Source of the DNA: JBMDXB01 sp048594975
GTDB taxonomy: Bacteria; Acidobacteriota; Vicinamibacteria; Vicinamibacterales; 2-12-FULL-66-21
Reading direction: 5' to 3'
DNA: 64,000 nt
NCBI GenBank assembly: GCA_048594975.1
Contig: JBMDXQ010000009.1
Location: 22,188-86,187 of the forward strand
Part shown: positions 33,854 to 43,729 of the stretch, in pieces
Layout of the letters: each line of letters starts with the position of its first letter
Numbering within the stretch: position 1 is the stretch's first letter
The notes under the pieces: model-generated
What the model was told of the DNA's origin: nothing
The model's database searches: none
What the model saw: only the letters and a program-made list of their open reading frames with translations
Program-made: the position numbers and the translations under genes

Positions 33854-34644
33854 TGTCGCGGCTCGCGGGAACGTTCGATCGGTTGCGCGCGACGGGACGT
33901 GGCGGGCTGGTCACCTACGTGACCGCCGGCGATCCCGACGCGGCGACGTCCGAGCAGATCCTGCTCGCGCTCGCGCGCGGCGGGGCGGACATCATCGAGG
34001 TCGGCGTGCCGTTCTCCGATCCGCTCGCCGATGGCCCCGCGATTCAGCGGGCGAGCGAGCGCGCGCGCGCGGCCGGCATGACGCTGCGCGGCGCGCTCGA
34101 CCTGGTCTGCCGGATGCGCCGCGCCATCGAGGCGCCGATCGTGCTCTTCAGCTATGCGAACCCGATCGTGCGGATGCAGCCTGCGGCATTCGCCGCCGCG
34201 GCGGCACAGGCCGGCGTCGACGGGGTGCTCGTGCTCGACTACCCGATCGAGGAAGCTGGTCCGCTGCGCACGACCATCGTCGACGCGGGACTCGACCCGA
34301 TCTTTCTCGTCAGCCCGACCACGACCGACGCGCGCATCGAGCAGGCCTCCGCGCTGGGCGGCGGGTTCTTGTACGTCATCTCGAGGCTCGGCGTAACGGG
34401 CGTCCGCGACCGGCTCCCCGATGACGTGGAGGAGTTCGTCGCACGGGTGCGGCGCCACTCGACGCTTCCGATCGCGCTCGGGTTCGGCATCTCGACGCCC
34501 GCGCAGGTACGCGAGGCCTGCCGCTTCGCCGACGCCGCCGTCGTCGGCAGCGCCCTCGTGAACCTCATCGCCGAGCACCGCCGGAACGGCGACCTCGCCG
34601 ATCGCGTCGCCGTGCACGTGCGCTGGCTTCGGGGAGACGCATGA
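33853..34644 (+). CDS. trpA: Tryptophan synthase alpha chain
   Basis: The 263-residue TIM-barrel enzyme cleaves indole-3-glycerol phosphate and passes indole through a tunnel to TrpB. Motifs: LVTYVTAGDPD, the catalytic Glu in IIEVGVPFSDPLADGPAIQ and the catalytic Asp in the same segment, FSYANPIVRM, DGVLVLDYPIEEA, GFLYVISRLGVTGVRD and GFGISTPAQV. The ATG shares one base with the trpB stop (TGATG). This completes a full trpE-G-D-C-F-B-A set with every step from chorismate to Trp. Confidence 0.96.
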
Positions 34645-34952
34645 GCCGGCTCGACGAGCTGCGGCGGCGCATCGACGAGATCGACGAACAACTCGTGCGC
34701 CTCTTGAGTGCCCGCGCCGCGTGTGCACTCGAGGTCGGCCGCGAAAAGAAGGCGGCCGGCATGGAGATCTATCAGCCGGCGCGCGAGGCCGAGGTGCTGA
34801 ACCACGTGCAGGCGGTCAACCCCGGACCGCTGGACAACGGGGCGATCCGGCGACTGTTCGAGCGGATCATCGACGAAGCGCGCAGGCTGGAGCGGCTGGC
34901 GGAGGCGACCGCCGCCGCCGCACGGGCCGGCCGCTCGGATTCTCGCGACTAA
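34641..34952 (+). CDS. Chorismate mutase, AroQ class
   Basis: The 103-residue all-helical protein starts LDELRRRIDEIDEQLVRLLS, the AroQ signature, then RAACALEVGREKKAAGM (catalytic Arg and Lys) and YQPAREAEVLNHV; the C-terminal helix has the Glu/Gln pair region FERIIDEARRLE. It converts chorismate to prephenate at the Tyr/Phe branch. It overlaps trpA by 4 bases and is followed by DAHP synthase. In many Gram-positive and some acidobacterial proteins these two are fused and the mutase domain gives prephenate sensitivity; here they are separate neighbours and may still form a complex. Confidence 0.9.
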   Translation: MSRLDELRRRIDEIDEQLVRLLSARAACALEVGREKKAAGMEIYQPAREAEVLNHVQAVNPGPLDNGAIRRLFERIIDEARRLERLAEATAAAARAGRSDSRD

Positions 34953-34972
34953 TCGAGAGTGAGGACGCCAAC

Positions 34973-36022
34973 ATGGTTGTGGTCATGGAAGAACGCGCGA
35001 CCGACGAGCAGGTGCAGGCGGTCATCGCGCATCTCACGGACATGGGATTTGACGTGCACCGCTCGACTGGCGCGCTGCGGACGGTGATCGGCGCCGTCGG
35101 CGGCCAGCGGCAGTTCGATCCGCGGTTGATCGAGGTGCTCGACGGCGTACACGAGGTGCTGCGCATCACCGAGCCGTACAAGCTGGCGAGCCGCACGTTC
35201 AAGCCGGAGAACACGGTGATCGCCATCGGCGATCTGCGCATCGGCGGCGACGAAGTGATCGTCATGGCCGGCCCGTGTTCCGCCGAAACCCCGGAGCAGG
35301 TGGAGGCGACCGCCGCCGCGGTCAAACGCGCCGGCGCGAAGGTCCTGCGCGGCGGCGCGTTCAAGCCGCGCAGCTCGCCCTACAGCTTCCAGGGACTCGG
35401 CGAGGAAGGGCTGCAGCTGCTGCGTGATGCCGCCGATCGGCACAGCCTGTATCTCATCTCCGAGGTCATGGACATCACGCAGATCGAGCTGGTCTCGCGC
35501 TACTCCGACATCCTGCAGGTCGGCGCGCGCAGCATGCAGAACTTCACGCTGCTGCGCGAGCTGGGCAAGGTGCGCAAGCCGGTGATGCTCAAACGCGGCA
35601 TCTCCGCGACCATCGAGGAATGGCTGCTGTCGGCGGAGTACATCCTGGCCGGCGGCAACATGAACGTGATGTTGTGCGAGCGCGGTATCCGCACGTTCGA
35701 GAACGCCACGCGCAACACGCTCGACATCTCCGCCATTCCCGTCGTTCAGAAGCTGAGCCACCTGCCCGTGATCGTCGATCCCAGCCACGGCACGGGACGG
35801 CGCGACAAGGTGGCGCCGATGGCGCGCGCCGCCGTGGCGGCGGGCGCCGACGGCCTGATCATCGAGGTGCACTGCGATGCGGATCATGCGCTCAGCGACG
35901 GCGCGCAGTCGATGTTCCCGCCGCAGTTCGACCGGCTGATGGCCGAGCTGCGCATCATCGCGCCGGCCATCGGCCGCAGCATCTGCCTCGAGCCGGTGGC
36001 GAGGAGAGGATGGGGGCGGTAA
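34973..36022 (+). CDS. aroF: 3-Deoxy-7-phosphoheptulonate synthase (DAHP synthase, type I-beta)
   Basis: The 349-residue enzyme makes DAHP from PEP and erythrose 4-phosphate, the first step of the shikimate pathway. Residues 1-65 are a ferredoxin-like regulatory extension (VVMEERATDEQVQAVIAHLT and on) as in Thermotoga DAHP synthase. The barrel has VMAGPCSAET, LRGGAFKPRSSPYSFQG, QVGARSMQNFTLL, MLKRGISATIEEWL, CERGIRTFE and DPSHGTGRRD. The ATG 34973 is preceded by a purine-rich GAGAGTGAGG. The extension suggests feedback control, probably by Tyr, Phe or prephenate through the neighbouring mutase. Confidence 0.94.
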   Translation: MVVVMEERATDEQVQAVIAHLTDMGFDVHRSTGALRTVIGAVGGQRQFDPRLIEVLDGVHEVLRITEPYKLASRTFKPENTVIAIGDLRIGGDEVIVMAGPCSAETPEQVEATAAAVKRAGAKVLRGGAFKPRSSPYSFQGLGEEGLQLLRDAADRHSLYLISEVMDITQIELVSRYSDILQVGARSMQNFTLLRELGKVRKPVMLKRGISATIEEWLLSAEYILAGGNMNVMLCERGIRTFENATRNTLDISAIPVVQKLSHLPVIVDPSHGTGRRDKVAPMARAAVAAGADGLIIEVHCDADHALSDGAQSMFPPQFDRLMAELRIIAPAIGRSICLEPVARRGWGR

Positions 36023-36043
36023 GGAACTGACAGCGAAGTGCCC

Positions 36044-36940
36044 ATGACCCGCCCCATCCCCCTCACGCCCTCCGCCGATCAACACGCGGTAGCTCCGATC
36101 TTCCAGCGCATCGCGATTGTCGGCCTCGGGCTGATCGGCGGGTCGATCGCGCTCGCGTGCCGGCAGCGGTGGGCGGGCGCGCTTCTGATCGCCGTCGACC
36201 GCAAGGAGGTCCTCGAGGAGGCGATGCGCCTGCATGCCACCGACGTCGGCGGCGACGATCTGGTGATGGCCGCCGAGGCGGATCTGGTGATTCTGGCGGC
36301 GCCGGTGCGGCAGAACATCGCGGTGCTGCGCGAGCTCGCGGACCATGTTCCGGGGGAGGCTCTCGTCACCGATGTCAGCAGCACCAAGCGCGCGATCGTC
36401 GACGCCGCGCGCGCGCTGCCGGCACGCCTGCCGTTCATCGGCGGCCATCCGCTCGCCGGCGCGGCGGTGAGCGGCCTGTCCGCCGCCCGCCCCGATCTGT
36501 TTCAGCAGCGGCCCTGGATCCTGGCGCCTGCAGCGGCCGACCATCCACAGCTGTCGAAGCTGTCCGCGTTCGTCGAGGCGCTCGGCTCGCGGGTCGAGCT
36601 GATGGAGCCGGACACGCACGATCGGCTGCTGGCGCACCTCAGCCATCTGCCGCAGCTGACAATCAGCGCGCTCATGCACGTCATCGGAGGCGCGGCCGGC
36701 GCCGGCGGGCTCTCGCTCTCCGGGCGCGGCCTGCGTGACGCGACGCGCCTCGCGTCCAGCCCCGCGACGACCTGGCGGGACATCGTCGCGACCAACCGCG
36801 ACCAAGTCACCAGGGCGCTCGACGATCTCATCGCCGTGCTGCAGCGGCTGCGTGACGAGGAGGGGGAGGAGGAATTGCAGCGCATCTTCGAATCCGCGGC
36901 GCGCTGGAAGGCGGAGCTCGAGGCGTCCGATTCGCACTGA
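36044..36940 (+). CDS. tyrA: Prephenate dehydrogenase (TyrA family)
   Basis: The 298-residue oxidoreductase has an NAD(P)-binding loop RIAIVGLGLIGGSIALAC near the N-terminus, then LILAAPVRQN, VTDVSSTKRAIVD, PFIGGHPLAGAAVSGLSAAR (the HPLAG motif with catalytic His) and a helical dimerisation domain with HDRLLAHLSHLPQL. It converts prephenate to 4-hydroxyphenylpyruvate, or arogenate to Tyr. Cofactor and substrate preference cannot be read from sequence alone. I choose ATG 36044 over GTG 36038. It closes the aromatic operon; no pheA (prephenate dehydratase) is present in the window. Confidence 0.9.
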   Translation: MTRPIPLTPSADQHAVAPIFQRIAIVGLGLIGGSIALACRQRWAGALLIAVDRKEVLEEAMRLHATDVGGDDLVMAAEADLVILAAPVRQNIAVLRELADHVPGEALVTDVSSTKRAIVDAARALPARLPFIGGHPLAGAAVSGLSAARPDLFQQRPWILAPAAADHPQLSKLSAFVEALGSRVELMEPDTHDRLLAHLSHLPQLTISALMHVIGGAAGAGGLSLSGRGLRDATRLASSPATTWRDIVATNRDQVTRALDDLIAVLQRLRDEEGEEELQRIFESAARWKAELEASDSH

Positions 36941-36997
36941 GCGCCGGTCACGCTGCCCCTGGGTCGCACCGTGCGCCTGTCGTAGAATCGAGCAACG

Positions 36998-38947
<1,950 letters not shown>

Positions 38948-39151
38948 CGGCGCTCCGGCACTTGTGACGAACGGGCGCCGAAGCGCCTGCCGCGACGACA
39001 CGACGACGCGACGCGGCTAGTGACGCAGCCCATGGAGGCGCGCGCACGGGTTAGCGTGTCTTGGTCGCGTGCGCCGTGACGTGGTGCCGTCGTACGGAAC
39101 GGTCGTGCCCCGCGTCAGCGTGACTGTCAAGGTTGATGGTACCCTGCCCGG

Positions 39152-39568
39152 GTGGAGCAGTGGCTCATAGCGCACGGCCTCGTGGAGGCCATCGTCGCGC
39201 ACGCGCGGCGCGAAGCGCCGAACGAGTGCTGCGGCCTGCTGGTCGGACAGGCACAGTGCATCGAGCGCCGGGTCGAGACGCGCAACGCGGCGCACACGCC
39301 GAGGACCCGGTATCTGGTCGACCCGCGGCAGCACTTCGCGCTCATCCGTGAGTTGCGCGGCACCGCGCGCGAGATCGTCGGCGCCTATCACTCACACGTG
39401 GCGTCGCCCGCCGTGCCCTCCCAGGCCGACATCGAACGCGCCTGGGCGGCGCCGTTTCTCTACGTCATCGTGTCGCTGAGGGACGGGGCACGGCCCGACG
39501 TCCGCGGCTTCCGCCTCGCCGACGGGCGCTGCGTGCCGGTCGCGCTGGTTACCGGTAGCCGTCCCTGA
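39152..39568 (+). CDS. JAMM/MPN-domain metalloprotease (M67)
   Basis: The 138-residue protein is a minimal JAB1/MPN domain. The zinc site is complete: Glu25 in PNECCGLL and H80-S-H82-x7-S90-xx-D93 in YHSHVASPAVPSQADI. Bacterial stand-alone JAMM proteins remove C-terminal extensions from ubiquitin-like sulfur carriers such as ThiS, MoaD and CysO, for example Mec+ in cysteine synthesis. No sulfur carrier is adjacent here, so the substrate is open. The start is GTG 39152. The 3' end overlaps the converging PKD-protein gene by 20 bases. Confidence 0.85.
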   Translation: MEQWLIAHGLVEAIVAHARREAPNECCGLLVGQAQCIERRVETRNAAHTPRTRYLVDPRQHFALIRELRGTAREIVGAYHSHVASPAVPSQADIERAWAAPFLYVIVSLRDGARPDVRGFRLADGRCVPVALVTGSRP

Positions 39569-39989
39569 TGCCGGCCTGGAGCCGGATCGTGGTGCTCGTC
39601 GAGGCAACGGTCTTGTTCTTCTGCTTGAGCCGGAACTGCACGCGGAAGTCGGTGCCGCCGAACTCGTAGCGGTGTTCCGCCCGGTAATTACGCCGGATCT
39701 GGCTCTTGCCGGGCTCGTAGGGGTCGCAGTCCACCTTCTCCTGCGACTTCGTGCCGTCGTCCCAGTCCCACTCCACCGACGGGCAGTAGTACTCCTGATA
39801 GTCGTCGGCACCGCCTTGGAGCGCGACGCTCACCGATACCTTCATCGGCGCGAATCCGCTGATCGGCGTCGCGCGAATGGTCAGCGACGGTTTGTCCTTG
39901 TCGTCGGCGCCCGCGCCGGTGGAGACCAGCAGGGCAAACGCGCATGCTGCGACGAGCGAGCGGCGGGTGACTGCTGACGGGAAACCCAT
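39549..39989 (-). CDS. Secreted PKD-like domain protein
   Basis: The 146-residue exported protein has a signal peptide (RRSLVAACAFALLVSTGAGA) followed by one PKD/Ig-like domain: LTIRATPISGFAPMKVSVSV, SVEWDWDDGTKSQEK (the W-x-F/W-GDG-type PKD core) and YRAEHRYEFGGTDFRVQFRL. Two cysteines (CPSVEW and CDPY) may form a disulfide. PKD domains bind proteins or polysaccharides at the surface. Start at ATG 39989. Its 3' end overlaps the M67 gene on the other strand by 20 bases. No operon partner. Confidence 0.75.
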   Translation of the reverse strand: MGFPSAVTRRSLVAACAFALLVSTGAGADDKDKPSLTIRATPISGFAPMKVSVSVALQGGADDYQEYYCPSVEWDWDDGTKSQEKVDCDPYEPGKSQIRRNYRAEHRYEFGGTDFRVQFRLKQKNKTVASTSTTIRLQAGIRDGYR

Positions 39990-40050
39990 GGGTAGTTCCT
40001 CCCCCGGCGATATCGTTATTCTACCAGAGCTGCACCTTATAATCGCGAGG

Positions 40051-41574
40051 ATGGCTTCACCGCCCGCACCCTCCGCCGTGTCAGTAATCGCGGGCCGCCC
40101 CGCGGATGTCGACACCGATCTCCTGGTCGTTCCCCTGTTCGAAGGTGAACCGTTGCCCGCCGACGTCGAGGGACTGGACGCCGCGACCGGCGGCGCCGTC
40201 CGCCGCGCGATCGAGTCCGGCGAGTTCCAGGGCAAGCCCTACGAGCTCTTCTTCACCCCCGCCACCGGTGGCTGGCGCGCGGCCCGCGTCGCGCTGGTCG
40301 GCGCGGGCAACCTGCAGGAGTACGGCGTGGAGCGCATCCGTCGTGCGGCCACGGCGGCCGCCCTGGCCGCGCGGCAGCGCCGGGTGGCACGGCTGGCGTG
40401 GCTGCACCGCGGCACCATCGAAGCGATCGCCGGCGTCCGCGCCGCCGCCGAAGGCCTGGTCCTCGCCGCCTTCAGCGGCGACACCTACAAGAGCACGGAG
40501 AGCACGGAGCGCGGTGGCCCGCCTCCGGCGCAGCTCGCGATCGTGGTGGCCGGGGCTGGCGTACCGGCTACGCTGATCGCGGCGGCCGATCGCGGACGCA
40601 TCCTCGGCGAGTGCTGCAACCTCTCGCGCGAGCTGTGCAACGAGCCGTCGAACGTCCTCACACCGACGGTGTTCGCCGATCGCGCCCTGCAGATCGCGCA
40701 CCAGGCCGGTCTCGCGGCCGAGGTCCTCGACGAACAGGCCATCGGGGCCCTCGGGATGGGGCTGCTGCTCGGCGTAGCGCGCGGCTCGGCCGAACCGCCG
40801 CGCGTCATCGTGCTTCGCCACGAACCGAAGGACGCGCCCGACACTCCGGTGCTCGGCCTCGTCGGCAAGGGCATCACGTTCGACACCGGTGGTATTTCAA
40901 TCAAGCCGGCCGATGGCATGGAGCGGATGAAGGACGACATGTCCGGCGGCGCGGCCGTACTCTGCGCGCTGCGCGCCATCGCGCTCCTGAACGGACCGAT
41001 CAAGGTGGTCGGCGTCATTCCGACGACGGAGAACATGCCCGGCGGCCGTGCGATCAAGCCTGGCGACATCCTCAAGGGCGCCGCCGGCAAGACGGTGGAG
41101 GTCATCAACACCGACGCGGAAGGGCGGCTGATCCTCGCCGACGGGCTCTGGTTCGCGCAGCGGCTCGGCGCGACGCATCTCGTCGACGTCGCCACGCTGA
41201 CCGGCGCGTCCGTGGTCGCGCTCGGCAGGGCCGCCTCGGCGCTCTTCGGCCAGCCCGACGCGTGGGTGGACGTCGTCCGCCGCATCGCGCACGCGGCGGG
41301 GGAGCGCGTCTGGCCGATGCCGCTCTACGAGGAGTACGCGGAACAGCTCCGCAGCGAGATCGCCGACATGATGAACTCGGGAGGTCGGCCGGCCGGGGCG
41401 TGCACGGCGGCAGTGTTCCTCAAGGAGTTCGCGGGCGGGCTGCCGTGGGCCCACCTGGACATTGCCGGCACGGCGTGGGCAGAAGAGGCGAAGCCCTACC
41501 AGCCCAAGGGCGCCACCGGAATCGCGGTTCGGACGCTCGCCGAACTCGCCTTCACCAGCCGCGAATGGAACTAA
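40051..41574 (+). CDS. pepA: Leucyl aminopeptidase (M17)
   Basis: The 507-residue cytosolic di-zinc exopeptidase has the M17 C-terminal catalytic domain: LVGKGITFDTGGISIKPADG (zinc Lys and Asp), MSGGAAVLCALRAIALL, the signature NTDAEGRLILADGLWFAQ near 352, and DVATLTGASVVALG. It removes N-terminal residues from peptides and in some bacteria also binds DNA. Residues 147-156 (KSTESTERGG) are encoded by a CACGGAG-repeat-like stretch in the N-terminal domain and look inserted. Start at ATG 40051; the longer open frame is antisense to the PKD gene. Confidence 0.94.
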   Translation: MASPPAPSAVSVIAGRPADVDTDLLVVPLFEGEPLPADVEGLDAATGGAVRRAIESGEFQGKPYELFFTPATGGWRAARVALVGAGNLQEYGVERIRRAATAAALAARQRRVARLAWLHRGTIEAIAGVRAAAEGLVLAAFSGDTYKSTESTERGGPPPAQLAIVVAGAGVPATLIAAADRGRILGECCNLSRELCNEPSNVLTPTVFADRALQIAHQAGLAAEVLDEQAIGALGMGLLLGVARGSAEPPRVIVLRHEPKDAPDTPVLGLVGKGITFDTGGISIKPADGMERMKDDMSGGAAVLCALRAIALLNGPIKVVGVIPTTENMPGGRAIKPGDILKGAAGKTVEVINTDAEGRLILADGLWFAQRLGATHLVDVATLTGASVVALGRAASALFGQPDAWVDVVRRIAHAAGERVWPMPLYEEYAEQLRSEIADMMNSGGRPAGACTAAVFLKEFAGGLPWAHLDIAGTAWAEEAKPYQPKGATGIAVRTLAELAFTSREWN

Positions 41575-41652
41575 GATTGGAGAGCGGGATCGAATCCGTC
41601 GAAAGCGAGGACCGCCACGCAGCCGGATAGCCAGCCGATCGTCGTTCAGGTC

Positions 41653-41856
41653 ATGCCCAACGAACCGGTGGAGTCGACCACCGCCGCCGACATCCTGCTC
41701 GGCGCCATCGGCCTGACCGGCGTGCTGCTGCTCGTCGCGCTCGCGCTCGGCGCCGTGCTCGGCGCCATCCTGATCGCGTTCAAGAAGCTGCGGGCACGGC
41801 TGAACCTCGAGCCCGTGCCCGACTCCGAGGCGCTGAAGATCTCGCCGTTCCCCTGA
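41653..41856 (+). CDS. Small single-pass membrane protein
   Basis: The 67-residue protein has an acidic N-terminus (PNEPVESTTAADILLGAIGL), one long hydrophobic helix (GVLLLVALALGAVLGAILI), a basic stop-transfer segment (FKKLRARL) and a short polar tail. The helix and the positive-inside pattern favour a real gene, with a cytoplasmic C-terminus. No family is recognised. It follows pepA by 78 bases on the same strand and is followed by a terminator-like hairpin. Confidence 0.6.
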   Translation: MPNEPVESTTAADILLGAIGLTGVLLLVALALGAVLGAILIAFKKLRARLNLEPVPDSEALKISPFP

Positions 41857-41881
41857 GGTTATGCACCGTTCGGCGTGAGAC

Positions 41882-41909
41882 GGGGGCAGGCCTTGAAGGG
41901 CCGTCCCCC
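41882..41909. terminator. Hairpin between convergent genes
   Basis: GGGGG (41882-41886) and GGCC (41889-41892) pair with GGCC and CCCCC ending near 41909, with a 2x2 internal loop and a TTGAAG loop. It sits between the converging small membrane gene and the amidase gene, so it could end transcripts from either side. There is no long T-run. Confidence 0.4.
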
Positions 41910-41915
41910 GGGTTG

Positions 41916-41945
41916 AGTCGTCGCGCAGCCATTCAGGGCTGCCGG
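41916..41945. repeat. 30-bp dispersed repeat, copy 1
   Basis: The block matches 60470-60499 at 27 of 30 positions. It contains the hairpin GCAGCC-ATTCA-GGGCTGC (41926-41943). It lies 3' of the amidase gene and 3' of the small membrane gene. Confidence 0.65.
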
Positions 41946-41965
41946 TGACGCCACGGCACGTCACG

Positions 41966-43726
41966 TCAGCGGGTCGCGATCGCGTGCGGCCTCTTCAGCG
42001 ACCGCTGGTATCGCACCACCGCATCCGTCAGAGCCTCGGCGATGTGCTGCCGGTAGGCGCTCGTCTTCAGCAACTGCGCTTCCTGCTTGTTGGTGACGAA
42101 GGAGATCTCCGCCAGCACGCTGGGCATGCCGGCGCCGATCAGGACGACGAATGGGGCCTGCTTCACGCCGAGGTCCTTGAGTTGGCGGTTGCGCGCCGAC
42201 AGGGTCCGCACCATCGAGCGCTGTACCATCGCCGCAAGGTCGCGCGACTCGTCGATCTTGTCGTTGAGCGCGATCGCTTTCACGATCTCCGGCAGGTTGC
42301 GCATCGTCCGCGCCGAGCCGGCGTTCTCGCGCGCCGCCACCGCCTCTGCCTCGGCGTCCTGCGCGAAATTGAGGAAATAGGTCTCGACGCCCCGCGCGCG
42401 CGAGTTCCGCGCCGCGTTGGCGTGGATCGACAGGAACAGGTCCGCGCCTTCGCGGTTGGCGATGGCGGTGCGCTCCTCGAGCGGAATGAACATGTCCCGA
42501 TCGCGTGTCATCACGACCTCGACACCCGGCTGCTTCGCGAGCAGCCGCGTCAGCCGCTGCGCGACGTCGAGCACCAGCTCCGCCTCCGATAGCCCGTGCG
42601 CCTGGGCACCCGGGTCGTGCCCGCCGTGCCCGGCGTCGATGACGATGCGCGACACGCCGAGACCGAGCTGGCGCGAGAGCGAGAACTGGCCGTTGGAGTT
42701 CGCCGAGGCGGCGGCCGGCGCGCTCAACGTGTGCGGCACCTCCGCCAGGGCGGCCGCCTTCACCGGCGGCGCCGGCCCGGGCGGGACCGGGGCGGCCGGC
42801 AGCGTCTCGACGAGCCGCTCCGGCGCGTGCTCCAGCGCAGACGCCGCCGGCACCGATGCGGATGCGCCGGGCGTGGCCGGCCCGGTCGTCGCGCCCGCGG
42901 GGGCGCGCTGGAAGTCGATGACCAGGCGGAAAGGATCGTAGAGCGTGAAGACGCTGTAGGCGTCCAGGCCTTCCATGTCGAGCACGACGCGCGTCGTGTT
43001 CTGCGGATGGCGGCCGAGGCGGATCTCCTTCACCGCCTCACCGTCAAAGGTGAGCGTCGCGTCCTGAAGCGCCGGCGCCGCGCGGACGTTCCGGAGGTCG
43101 AAGAACACGCGTCGCGGACGGTCCAGCCGCTCCGAACGATACGTCGTCTCGGCGTCGAGCTCGATCGTCACCCGCGCGCCATCGGGCAGCGGCGTGCGGC
43201 GGATGTCGCGGAGCGTAACCGGCCGATCCGGGTCCGGCAGCGGCGTCACCGGCGCCACGTCCGCCCGTCCGGGCTGTTCGCGCGGCGGCGAAACGGGCGG
43301 AGCAGACGCGTCGCGCGCCGCCGCGTTCGCGGTCCCGAGCCGCCGCGCGACCTCGCCGACGCGCACCACCAGCGAGCTCGACGGGAACTGCCTGGCCAGC
43401 TGTTCGAGCAGCCGCAGGCCGGCGCGCCGGTCGGCCGCCTGCCCGAAGCGTTCGAAGGCGAGCAGGGCGAGGTTGGCCGCCTGCCACAGCGCGTTGTCGC
43501 TGTAACCGCTGGCAGGGAAGCGCCTCACCACCCGCTCGTAGCTGGCAATCGCGCTGCGAATCTGCGCCAGCGTCGCCTCGTCGCCGCGTTCGCGCAGCAC
43601 GCGCTCCTGCCCGAGCGCGCGCTCGTAGGCCAGCTTCGCCGGCTCGGCGGCCGCCATTCGCGCCGGCACCGCCAGCATCGCCGCGGCAAGCAGCACCGAC
43701 CCTGCCCGGAGAGACATCGTCCGCAC
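41966..43726 (-). CDS. N-acetylmuramoyl-L-alanine amidase with AMIN domain
   Basis: The 586-residue exported zinc amidase cleaves the stem peptide from peptidoglycan during daughter-cell separation. It has a signal peptide (LRAGSVLLAAAMLAVPARMA), TPR-like helices (35-115), an AMIN domain (about 165-255: VTIELDAETTYRSERLDRPR, VFFDLRNVRAAPALQD) that targets the septum, a Pro/Ala linker and an Amidase_3 domain (from about 357: RIVIDAGHGGHDPGAQ, LFLSIHANAA, PSVLAEISFVTN with zinc ligands and catalytic Glu). AmiC-type architecture. ATG 43717 is an alternative start. The ftsK stop lies 3 bases upstream, a natural division-gene pairing. Confidence 0.92.
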   Translation of the reverse strand: MRTMSLRAGSVLLAAAMLAVPARMAAAEPAKLAYERALGQERVLRERGDEATLAQIRSAIASYERVVRRFPASGYSDNALWQAANLALLAFERFGQAADRRAGLRLLEQLARQFPSSSLVVRVGEVARRLGTANAAARDASAPPVSPPREQPGRADVAPVTPLPDPDRPVTLRDIRRTPLPDGARVTIELDAETTYRSERLDRPRRVFFDLRNVRAAPALQDATLTFDGEAVKEIRLGRHPQNTTRVVLDMEGLDAYSVFTLYDPFRLVIDFQRAPAGATTGPATPGASASVPAASALEHAPERLVETLPAAPVPPGPAPPVKAAALAEVPHTLSAPAAASANSNGQFSLSRQLGLGVSRIVIDAGHGGHDPGAQAHGLSEAELVLDVAQRLTRLLAKQPGVEVVMTRDRDMFIPLEERTAIANREGADLFLSIHANAARNSRARGVETYFLNFAQDAEAEAVAARENAGSARTMRNLPEIVKAIALNDKIDESRDLAAMVQRSMVRTLSARNRQLKDLGVKQAPFVVLIGAGMPSVLAEISFVTNKQEAQLLKTSAYRQHIAEALTDAVVRYQRSLKRPHAIATR

Positions 43727-43729
43727 GGG

